A stretch of 64,000 nt of DNA from Odiellus spinosus (lineage: Eukaryota; Arthropoda; Arachnida; Opiliones; Phalangiidae): positions 21,843,794 through 21,907,793 of the forward strand of contig OY987234.1 in NCBI GenBank assembly GCA_963920705.1, read 5' to 3'. A model generated the notes under the pieces. That model had not been told where the DNA came from. It saw nothing but the letters and a program-made list of their open reading frames with translations, and did not search any database. The position numbers and the translations under genes are program-made. This document shows positions 12,137-24,700 of this stretch, in pieces; position 1 is the stretch's first letter, and each line of letters begins with the position of its first letter.

Positions 12137-12330
12137 TCTCAATCTTTATTTTTCTCAATCTTAATCTCAATTTTTCTCAATCTCAATCTCAATTTTTCTC
12201 AATCTCAATCTCAATTTTTCTCAATCTCAATCTCAATTTTTCTCAATCTCAATCTCAATTTTTCTCAATCTCAATCTCAATTTTTCTCAATCTCAATCTC
12301 AATTTTTCTCAATCTCAATTTTTCTCACCC
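12136..12330. repeat. Satellite I, 22-bp pyrimidine-rich repeat
   Basis: About eight to nine tandem units built from TTTTT and three CTCAA(T) blocks, 22 bp per unit. It begins exactly at the end of the inverted agrin copy and gives way at about 12328 to CACCCCCTGTAAAA, a single monomer of the later 17-bp satellite in minus orientation. Confidence 0.93.
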
Positions 12331-12361
12331 CCTGTAAAATAAATAATCCAAAATTTTACAA

Positions 12362-14033
12362 GTGGTGTTTTATTTTCAAAAAAGGGGTGTTTTATTTTCA
12401 AAAAAGGGGTGTTTTATTTTCAAAAAAGGGGTGTTTTATTTTCAAAAAAGGGGTGTTTTATTTTCAAAAAAGGGGTGTTTTATTTTCAAAAAAGGGGTGT
12501 TTTATTTTCAAAAAAGGGGTGTTTTATTTTCAAAAAAGGGGTGTTTTATTTTCAAAAAAGGGGTGTTTTATTTTCAAAAAAGGGGTGTTTTATTTTTAAA
12601 AAAGGGGTGTTTTATTTTTAAAAAAGGGGTGTTTTATTTTCCAAAAAGGGGTGTTTTATTTTCCAAAAAGGGGTGTTTTATTTTCAAAAAAGGGGTGTTT
12701 TATTTTCAAAAAAGGGGTTTTATTTTTAAAAAAGGGGTGTTTTATTTTCAAAAAAGGGGTGTTTTATTTTCAAAAAAGGGGTGTTTTATTTTCAAAAAAG
12801 GGGTGTTTTATTTTCAAAAAAGGGGTGTTTTATTTTCAAAAAAGGGGTGTTTTATTTTCAAAAAAGGGGTGTTTTATTTTCAAAAAGGGGTGTTTTATTT
12901 TCAAAAAAGGGGTGTTTTATTTTCAAAAAAGGGGTGTTTTATTTTCAAAAAAAGGGGTATTTTATTTTCAAAAAAGGGGTTTTATTTTGAAAAAAGGGGT
13001 TTTATTTTCAAAAAAGGGGTGTTTTATTTTCAAAAAAGGGGTGTTTTATTTTCAAAAAAGGGGTGTTTTATTTTCAAAAAAGGGGTGTTTTATTTTCAAA
13101 AAAGGGGTGTTTTATTTTCAAAAAAGGGGTGTTTTATTTTCAAAAAAGGGGTGTTTTATTTTCAAAAAAGGGGTGTTTTATTTTCAAAAAAAGGGGTATT
13201 TTATTTTCAAAAAAGGGGTTTTATTTTGAAAAAAGGGGTTTATTTTCAAAAAAGGGGTGTTTTATTTTCAAAAAAGGGGTGTTTTATTTTCAAAAAAGGG
13301 GTGTTTTATTTTCAAAAAAGGGGTGTTTTATTTTCAAAAAAGGGGTGTTTTATTTTCAAAAAAGGGGTGATTTATTTTCAAAAAAGGGGTGTTTTATTTT
13401 CAAAAAAGGGGTGTTTTATTTTCAAAAAAGGGGTGTTTTATTTTCAAAAAAGGGGTGTTTTATTTTCAAAAAAAGAGGTGTTTTATTTTCAAAAAAGGGG
13501 TGTTTTATTTTCAAAAAAGGGGTGTTTTATTTTCAAAAAAAGGGGTGTTTTATTTTCAAAAAAGGGGTGTTTTATTTTCAAAAAAGGGATATTTTATTTT
13601 CAAAAAAGGGGTTTTATTTTCAAAAAAGGGGTTTTATTTTTAAAAAAGGGGTGTTTTATTTTCAAAAAAGGGTGTTATATTTTCAAAAAAGGGGTGTTTT
13701 ATTTTCAAAAAAGGGGTGTTTAATTTCCACAAAAAGGGTGTTTTATTTTCAAAAAAGGGGTGTTTTATTTTCAAAAAAGGGGTGTTTTATTTTCAAAAAA
13801 GGGGTGTTTTATTTTCAAAAAAGGGGTTTTATTTTCAAAAAAGGGGTGTTTTATATTCAAAAAAGGGGTGTTTTATTTTCAAAAAGGGGTGTTTTATTTT
13901 TACAAAGGGGGTGTTTTATTTTCAAAATGGGGTGTTTTATTTTCCAAAAAGGGGTGTTTTATTTTCAAAAAAGGGGTGTTTTATTTTCAAAAAAGGGGTG
14001 TTTTATTTTCAAAAAAGGGGTGTTTTATTTTCA
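12362..14033 (+). repeat. Satellite II, 22-bp repeat
   Basis: About 75 units of GGGGTGTTTTATTTTC plus six A, 22 bp each. Variants are 19-23 bp long (missing TG, extra A, A/T swaps). Because 22 is not a multiple of three and no frame holds a stop, all three plus frames stay open for hundreds of codons. The resulting open frames (up to 453 codons) have a 22-residue period and are artefacts of the repeat, not a protein. Confidence 0.96.
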
Positions 14034-14053
14034 ATCTCAAATCAATTTTTACA

Positions 14054-17000
14054 TGGGGTGTATTTTTACAGGGGGTGTATTTTTACAGGGGGTGTAATTT
14101 TATAGGGGGTGTATTTTTATAGGGGTGTATTTTTACAGGGGTTGTATTTTTTCAGGGGGTGTATTTTTACAGGGGGTGTATTTTTACAGGGGGTGTATTT
14201 TTACAGGGGGTGTATTTTTACATAGGGTGTATTTTTTCAGGGGGTGTATTTTTACAGGGGGTGTATTTTTACAGGGTGTATTTTTACAGGGGGTGTATTT
14301 TTACAGGGGGTGTATTTTTACAGGGGGTGTATTTTTACAGGGGGTGTATTTTTACAGGGGGTGTAATTTTACAGGGGGTGTAATTTTACAGGGGGTGTTT
14401 TTTTACAGGGGTGTATTTTTACAGGGAGTGTATTTTTACAGGGGGTGTATTTTTACAGGGGGTGTCTTTTTACAGGGGGTGTAATTTTACAGGGGGTGTA
14501 ATTTTACAGGGGGTGTTTTTTACAGGGGGTGTATTTTTACAGGGGGTGTATTTTTACAGGGGGTGTATTTTTACAGGGGGTGTATTTTTACAGGGGGTGT
14601 ATTTTTACAGGGGGTGTATTTTTACAGGGGGTGTATTTTTACAGGGGGTGTATTTTTACAGTGGGTGTATTTTTACATAGGGTGTATTTTTACAGGGGGT
14701 GTATTTTTACAGGAGGTGTATTTTTACAGGGGGTGTATTTTTACATGGGGTGTATTTTTACAGGGGGTGTATTTTTACATAGGGTGTATTTTTACAGGGG
14801 GTGTATTTTTACAGGGGGTGTATTTTTACAGGGGGTGTAATTTTACAGGGGGTGTAATTTTACAGGGGGTGTTTTTTTACAGGGGTGTTTTTTACAGGGA
14901 GTGTATTTTACAGGGAGTGTATTTTACAGGGGGTGTATTTTTACAGGGGGTGTAATTTTACAGGGGGTGTATTTTTACAGGGGATGTATTTTTACAGGGG
15001 GTGTATTTTTACAGGGGGTGTATTTTTACAGGGGGTGTATTTTTACAGGGGGTGTATTTTTACAGGGGGTGTATTTTTACATAGGGTGTATTTTTACAGG
15101 GGGTGTATTTTTACAGGGGGTGTAATTTTACAGGGGGTGTATTTTTATAGGGGGTGTATTTTTACAGGGGGTGTATTTTTTCAGGGGGTGTATTTTTACA
15201 GGGGGTGTATTTTTACAGGGGGTGTATTTTTACAGGGGGTGTATTTTTACAGGGGGTGTATTTTTACAGGGGGTGTATTTTTACAGGGGGTGTATTTTTA
15301 CATAGGGTGTATTTTTACAGGGGGTGTATTTTTACATTGGGTGTATTTTTACAGGGGGTGTATTTTTACAGGGGGTGTATTTTTACATAGGGTGTATTTT
15401 TACAGGGGGTGTATTTTTACAGGGGTGTATTTTTACAGGGGTGTAATTTTACAGGGGGTGTAATTTTACAAGGGGTGTTTTTTTACAGGGGTGTATTTTT
15501 ACAGGGAGTGTATTTTTACAGGGGGTGTATTTTTACAGGGGGTGTCTTTTTACAGGGGGTGTAATTTTACAGGGGGTGTAATTTTACAGGGGGTGTTTTT
15601 TACAGGGGGTGTATTTTTACAGGGGGTGTATTTTTACAGGGGGTGTATTTTTACAGGGGGTGTATTTTTACAGGGGGTGTATTTTTACAGGGGGTGTATT
15701 TTTACAGGGGGTGTATTTTTACAGGGGGTGTATTTTTACAGGGAGTGTATTTTTACAGGGGGTGTATTTTTACAGGGGGTGTCTTTTTACAGGGGGTGTA
15801 ATTTTACAGGGGGTGTAATTTTACAGGGGGTGTTTTTTACAGGGGGTGTATTTTTACAGGGGGTGTATTTTTACAGGGGGTGTATTTTTACAGGGGGTGT
15901 ATTTTTACAGGGGGTGTATTTTTACAGGGGGTGTATTTTTACAGGGGGTGTATTTTTACAGGGGGTGTATTTTTACAGGGGGTGTATTTTTACATAGGGT
16001 GTATTTTTACAGGGGGTGTATTTTTACAGGGGGTGTATTTTTACAGGGGGTGTATTTTTACAGGGGGTGTATTTTTACAGGGGGTGTATTTTTACAGGGG
16101 GTGTAATTTTACAGGGGGTGTAATTTTACAGGGGATGTTTTTTTACAGGGGTGTATTTTTACAGGGAGTGTATTTTTACAGGGGGTGTATTTTTACAGGG
16201 GGTGTCTTTTTACAGGGGGTGTAATTTTACAGGGGGTGTATTTTTACAGGGGGTGTATTTTTACAGGGGGTGTATTTTTACAGGGGGTGTATTTTTACAG
16301 GGGGTGTATTTTTACAGGGGGTGTATTTTTACAGGGGGTGTATTTTTACATAGGGTATATTTTTACAGGGGGTGTATTTTTACAGGGGGTGTATTTTTAC
16401 AGGGGGTGTATTTTTACAGGGGGTGTAATTTTACAGGGGGTGTAATTTTACAGGGGGTGTTTTTTTACAGGGGGGTGTATTTTTACAGGGGGTGTATTTT
16501 TACAGGGGGTGTATTTTTACAGGGGGTGTATTTTTACAGGGGGTGTATTTTTACAGGGGGTGTATATTTACAGGGGGTGTATTTTTACAGGGGGTGGATT
16601 TTTACAGGGGGTGTATTTTTACAGGGGGTGTATTTTTACATAGGGTGTATTTTTACAGGGGGTGTATTTTTACAGGGGGTGTATTTTTACAGGGGGTGTA
16701 TTTTTACAGGGGGTGTATTTTTACAGGGGGTGTATTTTTACAGGGGGTGTATTTTTACATAGGGTGTATTTTTACAGGGGGTGTATTTTTACAGGGGGTG
16801 TATTTTTACAGGGGGTGTAATTTTACAGGGGGTGTAATTTTACAGGGGGTGTAATTTTACAGGGGGTGTTTTTTACAGGGTGTATTTTTACAGGGAGTGT
16901 ATTTTTACAGGGGGTGTATTTTTACAGGGGGTGTCTTTTTACAGGGGGTGTAATTTTACAGGGGGTGTAATTTTACACGGGGGTGTTTTTTTGCAGGGGG

Positions 17001-17280
17001 TGTATTTTTACAGGGGGTGTATTTTTACAGGGGGTGTATTTTTACGGGGGTGTATTTTTACAGGGGGTGTATTTTTACGGGGGTGTATTTTTACAGGGGG
17101 TGTATTTTTACAGGGAGTGTATTTTTACAGGGGGTGTATTTTTACAGGGGGTGTATTTTTACAGGGGGTGCATTTTTACAGGGGGTGTATTTTTACAGGG
17201 GGTGTATTTATTATTTATTTCTTTTTACAGGGGGTGTATTTATTATTTATTTTTTTTACAGGGGGTGTATTTATTATGTA
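14054..17280 (+). repeat. Satellite III, 17-bp repeat, plus-orientation arm
   Basis: About 185 units of GGGGGTGTATTTTTACA. Common variants are GTGTAATTTTACA, ACATAGGGTG and GGGTGTTTTTTACA, and these recur in blocks of several hundred bp, which shows higher-order amplification (for example near 14390-14520, 15480-15600, 15720-15840 and 16130-16220). The last three units before the strand switch are 32-bp forms with TTTATTATTTATTTC inserted. Open frames across it are artefacts. Confidence 0.96.
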
Positions 17281-18299
17281 AAAAAAATTGAACGATAAAT
17301 ACACCCCCTGTAAAAACGACCGACCGATAAATACACCCCCTGTAAAAACGACCGACCGATAAATACACCCCCTGTAAAAACGACCGACCGATAAATACAC
17401 CCCCTGTAAAAACGATCGACCGATAAATACACCCCCTGTAAAAACGACCGACCGATAAATACACCCCCTGTAAAAAAGACCGACCGATAAATACACCCCC
17501 TGTAAAAATACACCCCCTGTAAAAATACACTCCCTGTAAAAATACACTCCCTGTAAAAATACACCCCCTGTAAAAATACACCCCCTGTAAAAATACACCC
17601 CCTGTAAAAATACACCCCCTGTAAAAATACACCCCCTGTAAAAATACACCCCCTGTAAAAATACACCCCCAGTAAAAATACACCACCTGTAAAAATACAC
17701 CCACTGTAAAAATACACCCCCTGTAAAAATACACCCCCTGTAAAAATACACCCCCTGTAAAAATACACCCCCGTAAAAATACACCCCCTGTAAAAATACA
17801 CCCCCTGTAAAAATACACCCCCTGTAAAATTACACCCCCTGTAAAAACGACCGACCGATAAATACACCCCCAGTAAAAACGACCGACCGATAAATACACC
17901 CCCTGTAAAAACGACCGACCGATAAATACACCCCCTGTAAAAACGACCGACCGATAAATACACCCCCTGTAAAAACGACCGACCGATAAATACACCCCCT
18001 GTAAAAATACACCCCCTGTAAAATTACACCCCCTGTAAAATTACACCCCCTGTAAAAATCCACCCCCTGTAAAAATACACCCCCTGTAAAAATACACCCC
18101 CTGTAAAAATAAACCCCCTGTAAAAATACACTCCCAGTAAAAATACACCCCCTGTAAAAATACACCCCCTGTAAAATTACACCCCCTGTAAAAACGACCG
18201 ACCGATAAATACACCCCCTGTAAAAACGACCAACCGATGAATACACCCCCTGTAAAAATACACCCCCTGTAAAAATACACCCCCTGTAAAAATACACCC

Positions 18300-21200
18300 C
18301 CTGTAAAAATACACCCCCTGTAAAAATACACCCCCTGTAAAAATACACCCCCTGTAAAAATACACCCCCTGTAAAAAAAAACACCCCCTGTAAAAATACA
18401 CCTCCTGTAAAAATACACCCCCTGTAAAAATACACCCCATGTAAAAATACACTCCCTGTAAAAATACACCCCCTGTAAAAATACACCCCCTGTAAAAATA
18501 CACCCCCGTAAAAATACACCCCCGTAAAAATACACCCCCGTAAAAATACACCCCCTGTAAAAAAACACCCCCTGTAAAAATACACCCCCTGTAAAATCGA
18601 CCGACCGATAAATACACCCCCTGTAAAAACGACCGACCGATAAATACACCCCCTGTAAAAATACACCCTCTGTAAAAACGACCGACCGATAAATACACCC
18701 CCTGTAAAAATACACCCCCTGTAAAAATACACCCCCTGTAATAATACACCCCCGGAAAAATACACCCCCTGTAACAATACACCCCCTGTAAAAATACACC
18801 CCTTGTAAAAATACACCCCCTGTAAAAATACACCCCCTGTAAAAATACACCCCCGGAAAAATACACCCCCTGTAAAAATACACCCCCTGTAAAATTACAC
18901 CCCCTGTAAAAACGACCGACCGATAAATACACCCCCTGTAAAAACGACCGACCGATAAATACACCCCCTGTAAAAACGACCGACCGATAAATACACCCCC
19001 TGTAAAATCGACCGACCGATAAATACACCCCCTGTAAAAACGACCGACCGATAAATACACCCCCTGTAAAAATACACCCTCTGTAAAAACGACCGACCGA
19101 TAAATACACCCCCTGTAAAAATACACCCCCTGTAAAAATACACCCCCTGTAAAAATACACCCCCTGTAAAAATACACCCCCTGTAAAAATACACCCCCTG
19201 TAAAAATACACCCCCTGTAAAAATACACCCCCTGTAAAAATACACCCCCTGTAAAAATACACCCCCTGTAAAAATACACCCCCTGTAAAAATACACCCCC
19301 TGTAAAAATACACCCCCTGTAAAAATACACCCCCTGTAAAAATACACCCCCTGTAAAAATACACCCCCTGTAAAAATACACCCCCTGTAAAAATACACCC
19401 CCTGTAAAAATACACCCCCTGTAAAAATACACCCCCTGTAAAAATACACCCCCTGTAAAAATACACCCCTTGTAAAAATACACCCCCTGTAAAAATACAC
19501 CCCCTGTAAAAATGCACCCCCTGTAAAAATACACCCCCTGTAAAAATACACTCCCTGTAAAAACGACCGACCGATAAATATACCCCCTGTAAAAACGACC
19601 GACCGATAAATACAATCCCTGTAAAAACGACCGACCGATAAATACACCCCCTGTAAAAACGACCGACCGATAAATACACCCCCTGTAAAAACGACCGACC
19701 GATAAATACACCCCCTGTAAAAACGACCGACCGATAAATACACCCCCTGTAAAAACGACCGACCGATAAATACACCCCCTGTAAAAACAACCGACCGATA
19801 AATACACCCCCTGTAAAAACGACCGACCGATAAATACACCCCCTGTAAAAATACACCCCCTGTAAAAACGACCGACCGATAAATACACCCCCTGTAAAAA
19901 TACACCCCCTGTAAAAACGACCGACCGATAAATACACCCCCTGTAAAAATACACCCCCTGTAAAAATACACCCCCTGTAAAAATACACCCCCTGTAAAAA
20001 TACACCCCCTGTAAAAATACACCCCCTGTAAAAATACACCCCCTGTAAAAATACACCCCCTGTAAAAATACACCCCCTTTAAAAATACACCCCCAATAAA
20101 AATACACCCCCTGTAAAAATACACCCCCTGTAAAAATACACCCCCGTAATTATACACCCCCTGTAAAATTACACCCCCTGTAAAATTACACCCCCTGTAA
20201 AAATACACCTCCTGTAAAAATACACCTCCTGTAAAAATACACCCCCTGTAAAAATACACCCCCTGTAAAAACGACCGACCGATAAATACACCCCCTGTTA
20301 AAACGACCGACCGATAAATACACCCCCTGTAAAAATACACCCGCTGTAAAAATACATCCCCTGTAAAAATACACCCCCTGTAAAAATACACCCCCTGTAA
20401 AAATACACCCCCCGTAAAAATACACCCCCTGTAAAAATACACCCCCTGTAAAAATACACCCCCTGTAAAAATACACCCCCGTAATTATACACCCCCTGTA
20501 AAATTACACCCCCTGTAAAATTACACCCCCTGTAAAAATACACCCCCTGTAAAAATACACCTCCTGTAAAAATACACCCCCTGTAAAAATACACCCCCTG
20601 TAAAAATACACCCCTGTAAAAATACACCCCTGTAAAAATACACCCCCTGTAAAAATACACCCCCTGTAAAAAAACACCCCCTGTAAAAATACACCCCCTG
20701 TAAAAATACACCCCCTGTAAAAATACACCCCCTGTAAAAATACACCCCCTGTAAAAATACACCACCTATAAAAATACACCGCCTGTAAATATACACCCCC
20801 TGTAAAAATACACCCCCTGTAAAATTACTCCCCCTGTAAAAATACACCCCCTGTAAAAATACACCTCCTGTAAAAACGACCGACCGATAAATACACCCCC
20901 TGTAAAAACGACCGACCGATAAATACACCCCCTGTAAAAACGACCGACCGATAAATACACCCCCTGTAAAAACGACCGACCGATAAATACACCCCCTGTA
21001 AAAACGACCGACCGATAAATACACCCCCTGTAAAAACGACCGACCGATAAATACACCCCCTGTAAAAATACACCCCCTGTAAAAATACACTCCCTGTAAA
21101 AATACACCCCCTGTAAAAATACACCCCCTGTAAAAATACACCCCCTGTAAAAATACACCCCCTGTAAAAATACACCCCCTGTAAAAATACACTCCCTGTA

Positions 21201-24200
21201 AAAATACACTCCCTGTAAAAATACACTCCCCGTAAAAATACACTCCCCGTAAAAATACACCCCCCGTAAAAAAACACCCCCTGTAAAAATACACTCCCTG
21301 TAAAAATACACTCCCTGTAAAAATACACTCCCTGTAAAAATACACCCCCCGTAAAAAAACACCCCCTGTAAAAAAACACCCCCTGTAAAAAAACACCCCC
21401 TGTAAAAATACACCCCCTGTAAAAATACACCCCCTGTAAAAATACACCACCTATAAAAATACACCGCCTGTAAATATACACCCCCTGTAAAAATACACCC
21501 CCTGTAAAATTACACCCCCTGTAAAAATACACCCCCTGTAAAAATACACCCCCTGTAAAAATACACCCCCTGTAAAAATACACCCCCTGTAAAAATACAC
21601 CCCCTGTAAAAATACACCCCCTGTAAAAATACACTCCCAGTAAAAATACACCCCCTGTAAAAATACACCCCCTGTAAAATTACACCCCCTGTAAAAATAC
21701 ACCCCCTGTAAAAACGACCGACCGATAAATGCATCCCCTGTAAAAACGACCGACCGATAAATACACCCCCTGTAAAAACGACCGACCGATAAATACACCC
21801 CCTGTAAAAACGACCGACCGATAAATACACCCCCTGTAAAAATACACCCCCTGTAAAAATACACCCCCTATAAAAATACACCCCTTGTAAAAATACACCC
21901 CCTGTAAAAATACACCCCCTGTAAAATTACACCCCCTGTAAAAACGACCGACCGATAAATACACCCCCTGTAAAAACGACCGACCGATAAATACACCCCC
22001 TGTAAAAATGACCGACCGATAAATACACCCCCTGTAAAAACGACCGACCGATAAATACACCCCCTGTAAAAACGACCGACCGATAAATACACCCCCAGTA
22101 AAAATACAATCCCTGTAAAAATACACTCCCTGTAAAAATACACCCCCTGTAAAAATACACCCCCTGTAAAAATACACCCCCTGTAAAATTACACCCCCTG
22201 TAAAAATACACCCCCTGTAAAAATACACCCCCTGTAAAAATACACCCCCTGTAAAAATACACCCCCTGTAAAAATACACCCCCTGTAAAAATACACCCCC
22301 TGTAAAAATACACCCCCTGTAAAAATACGCCTCCTGTAAAAATACACCCACTGTAAAAATACACCCCCTGTAAAAATACACCCCCTGTAAAAATACACCC
22401 CCTGTAAAAACGACCGACCGATAAATACACCCCCTGTAAAAACGACCGACCGATGAATACACCCCCTGTAAAAACGACCGACCGATAAATACACCCCCTG
22501 TAAAAATACACCCCCTGTAAAAATACACCCCCTGTAAAAATACACCCCCTGTAAATATACACCCCCTGTAAAAATACACCCCCTGTAAAATTACACCCCC
22601 TGTAAAAATACACCCCCTGTAAAAATACACCCCCTGTAAAAACGACCGACCGATAAATACACCCCCTGTAAAAACGACCGACCGATAAATACACCCCCTG
22701 TAAAAACGACCGACCGATAAATACACCCCCTGTAAAAACGACCGACCGATAAATACACCCCCTGTAAAAACGACCGACCGATAAATACACCCCCTGTAAA
22801 AACGACCGACCGATAAATACACCCCCTGTAAAAACGACCGACCGATAAATACACCCCCTGTAAAAACGACCGACCGATAAATACACCCCCTGTAAAAATA
22901 CACCCCCTGTAAAAATACACCCCCTGTAAAAATACACTCCCTGTAAAAATACACCCCCCGTAAAAATACACCCCCCGTAAAAATACACCCCCCGTAAAAA
23001 TACACCCCCCGTAAAAATACACTCCCTGTAAAAATACACCCCCTGTAAAAATACACCCCCGTAAAAATACACCCCCCGTAAAAATACACCCCCCGTAAAA
23101 ATACACCCCCTGTAAAAATACACCCCCCTGTAAAATTACACCCCCTGTAAAATACACCCCCTGTAAAAATACACCCCCCGTAAAAATACACCCCCCGTAA
23201 AAATACACCCCCTGTAAAAATACACCCCCTGTAAAAATACACCCCCTGTAAAAATACACCCCCTGTAAAAATACACCCCCTGTAAAAATACACCCCCTGT
23301 AAAAATACACCCCCTGTAAAAATACACCCCCTGTAAAAATACACCCCCTGTAAAAATACACCCCCTGTAAAAATACACCCCCTGTAAAAATACACCCCCT
23401 GTAAAAATACACCCCCTGTAAAAATACACCCCCTGTAAAAATACACCCCCTGTAAAAATACACTCCCAGTAAAAATACACCCCCTGTAAAAATACACCCC
23501 CTGTAAAAATACACCCCCTGTAAAATTACACCCCCTGTAAAAATACACCCCCTGTAAAAATACACCCCCTGTAAAAACGACCGACCGATAAATGCACCCC
23601 CTGTAAAAACGACCGACCGATAAATACACCCCCTTAAAAACGACCGACCGATAAATACACCCCCTGTAAAAATACACCCCCTGTAAAAATACACCCCCTG
23701 TAAAAATACACCCCCTGTAAATTTACACCCCCTGTAAATTTACACCCCCTGTAAAAACGACCGACCGATAAATACACCCCCTGTAAAAACGACCGACCGA
23801 TAAATACACCCCCTGTAAAAAAACACCGCCTGTAAAAATACACCCCCTGTAAAAATACACCCCCTGTAAAAATACACCCCCTGTAAAAATACACCCCCTA
23901 TAAAAATACACCGCCTGTAAATATACACCCCCTGTAAAAATACCCCCCCTGTAAAATTACTCCCCCTGTAAAAATACACCCCCTGTAAAAACGACCGACC
24001 GATAAATACACCCCCTGTAAAAACGACCGACCGATAAATACACCCCCTGTAAAAACGACCGACCGATAAATACACCCCCTGTAAAAACGACCGACCGATA
24101 AATACACCCCCTGTAAAAACGACCGACCGATAAATACACCCCCTGTAAAAATACACCCCCTGTAAAAATACACTCCCTGTAAAAATACACCCCCTGTAAA

Positions 24201-24700
24201 AATACACCCCCTGTAAAAATACACCCCCTGTAAAAATACACCCCCTGTAAAAATACACCCCCTGTAAAAATACACCCCCTGTAAAAATACACCCCCTGTA
24301 AAAATACACCCCCTGTAAAAATACACCCCCTGTAAAAATACACTCCCTGTAAAAATACACTCCCCGTAAAAATACACCCCCCGTAAAAAAACACCCCCCG
24401 TAAAAATACACTCCCTGTAAAAATACACTCCCTGTAAAAATACACCCCCCGTAAAAAAAAACCCCTGTAAAAAAACACCCCCTGTAAAAATACACCCCCT
24501 GTAAAAATACACCCCCTGTAAAAATACACCCCCTGTAAAAATACACCGCCTATAAAAATACACCGCCTGTAAATATACACCCCCTGTAAAAATACACCCC
24601 CTGTAAAATTACACCCCCTGTAAAAATACACCCCCTGTAAAAATACACCCCCTGTAAAAATACACCCCCTGTAAAAATACACCCCCTGTAAAAATACACC
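18300..24700 (-). repeat. Large direct duplication inside the satellite, unit 1 (approximate ends)
   Basis: Rare monomer variants give anchors: a nine-A monomer at 18371, GTAACAATAC at 18771, AAATGCACC at 19506, GTTAAAACG at 20297 and GTAAATATAC at 24569. Each has a partner in unit 2, at an offset of 6521 bp for the first two and 6176-6177 bp for the rest. The exact ends fall in uniform 17-bp stretches at 18255-18370 and 24605-24890. Confidence 0.85.
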
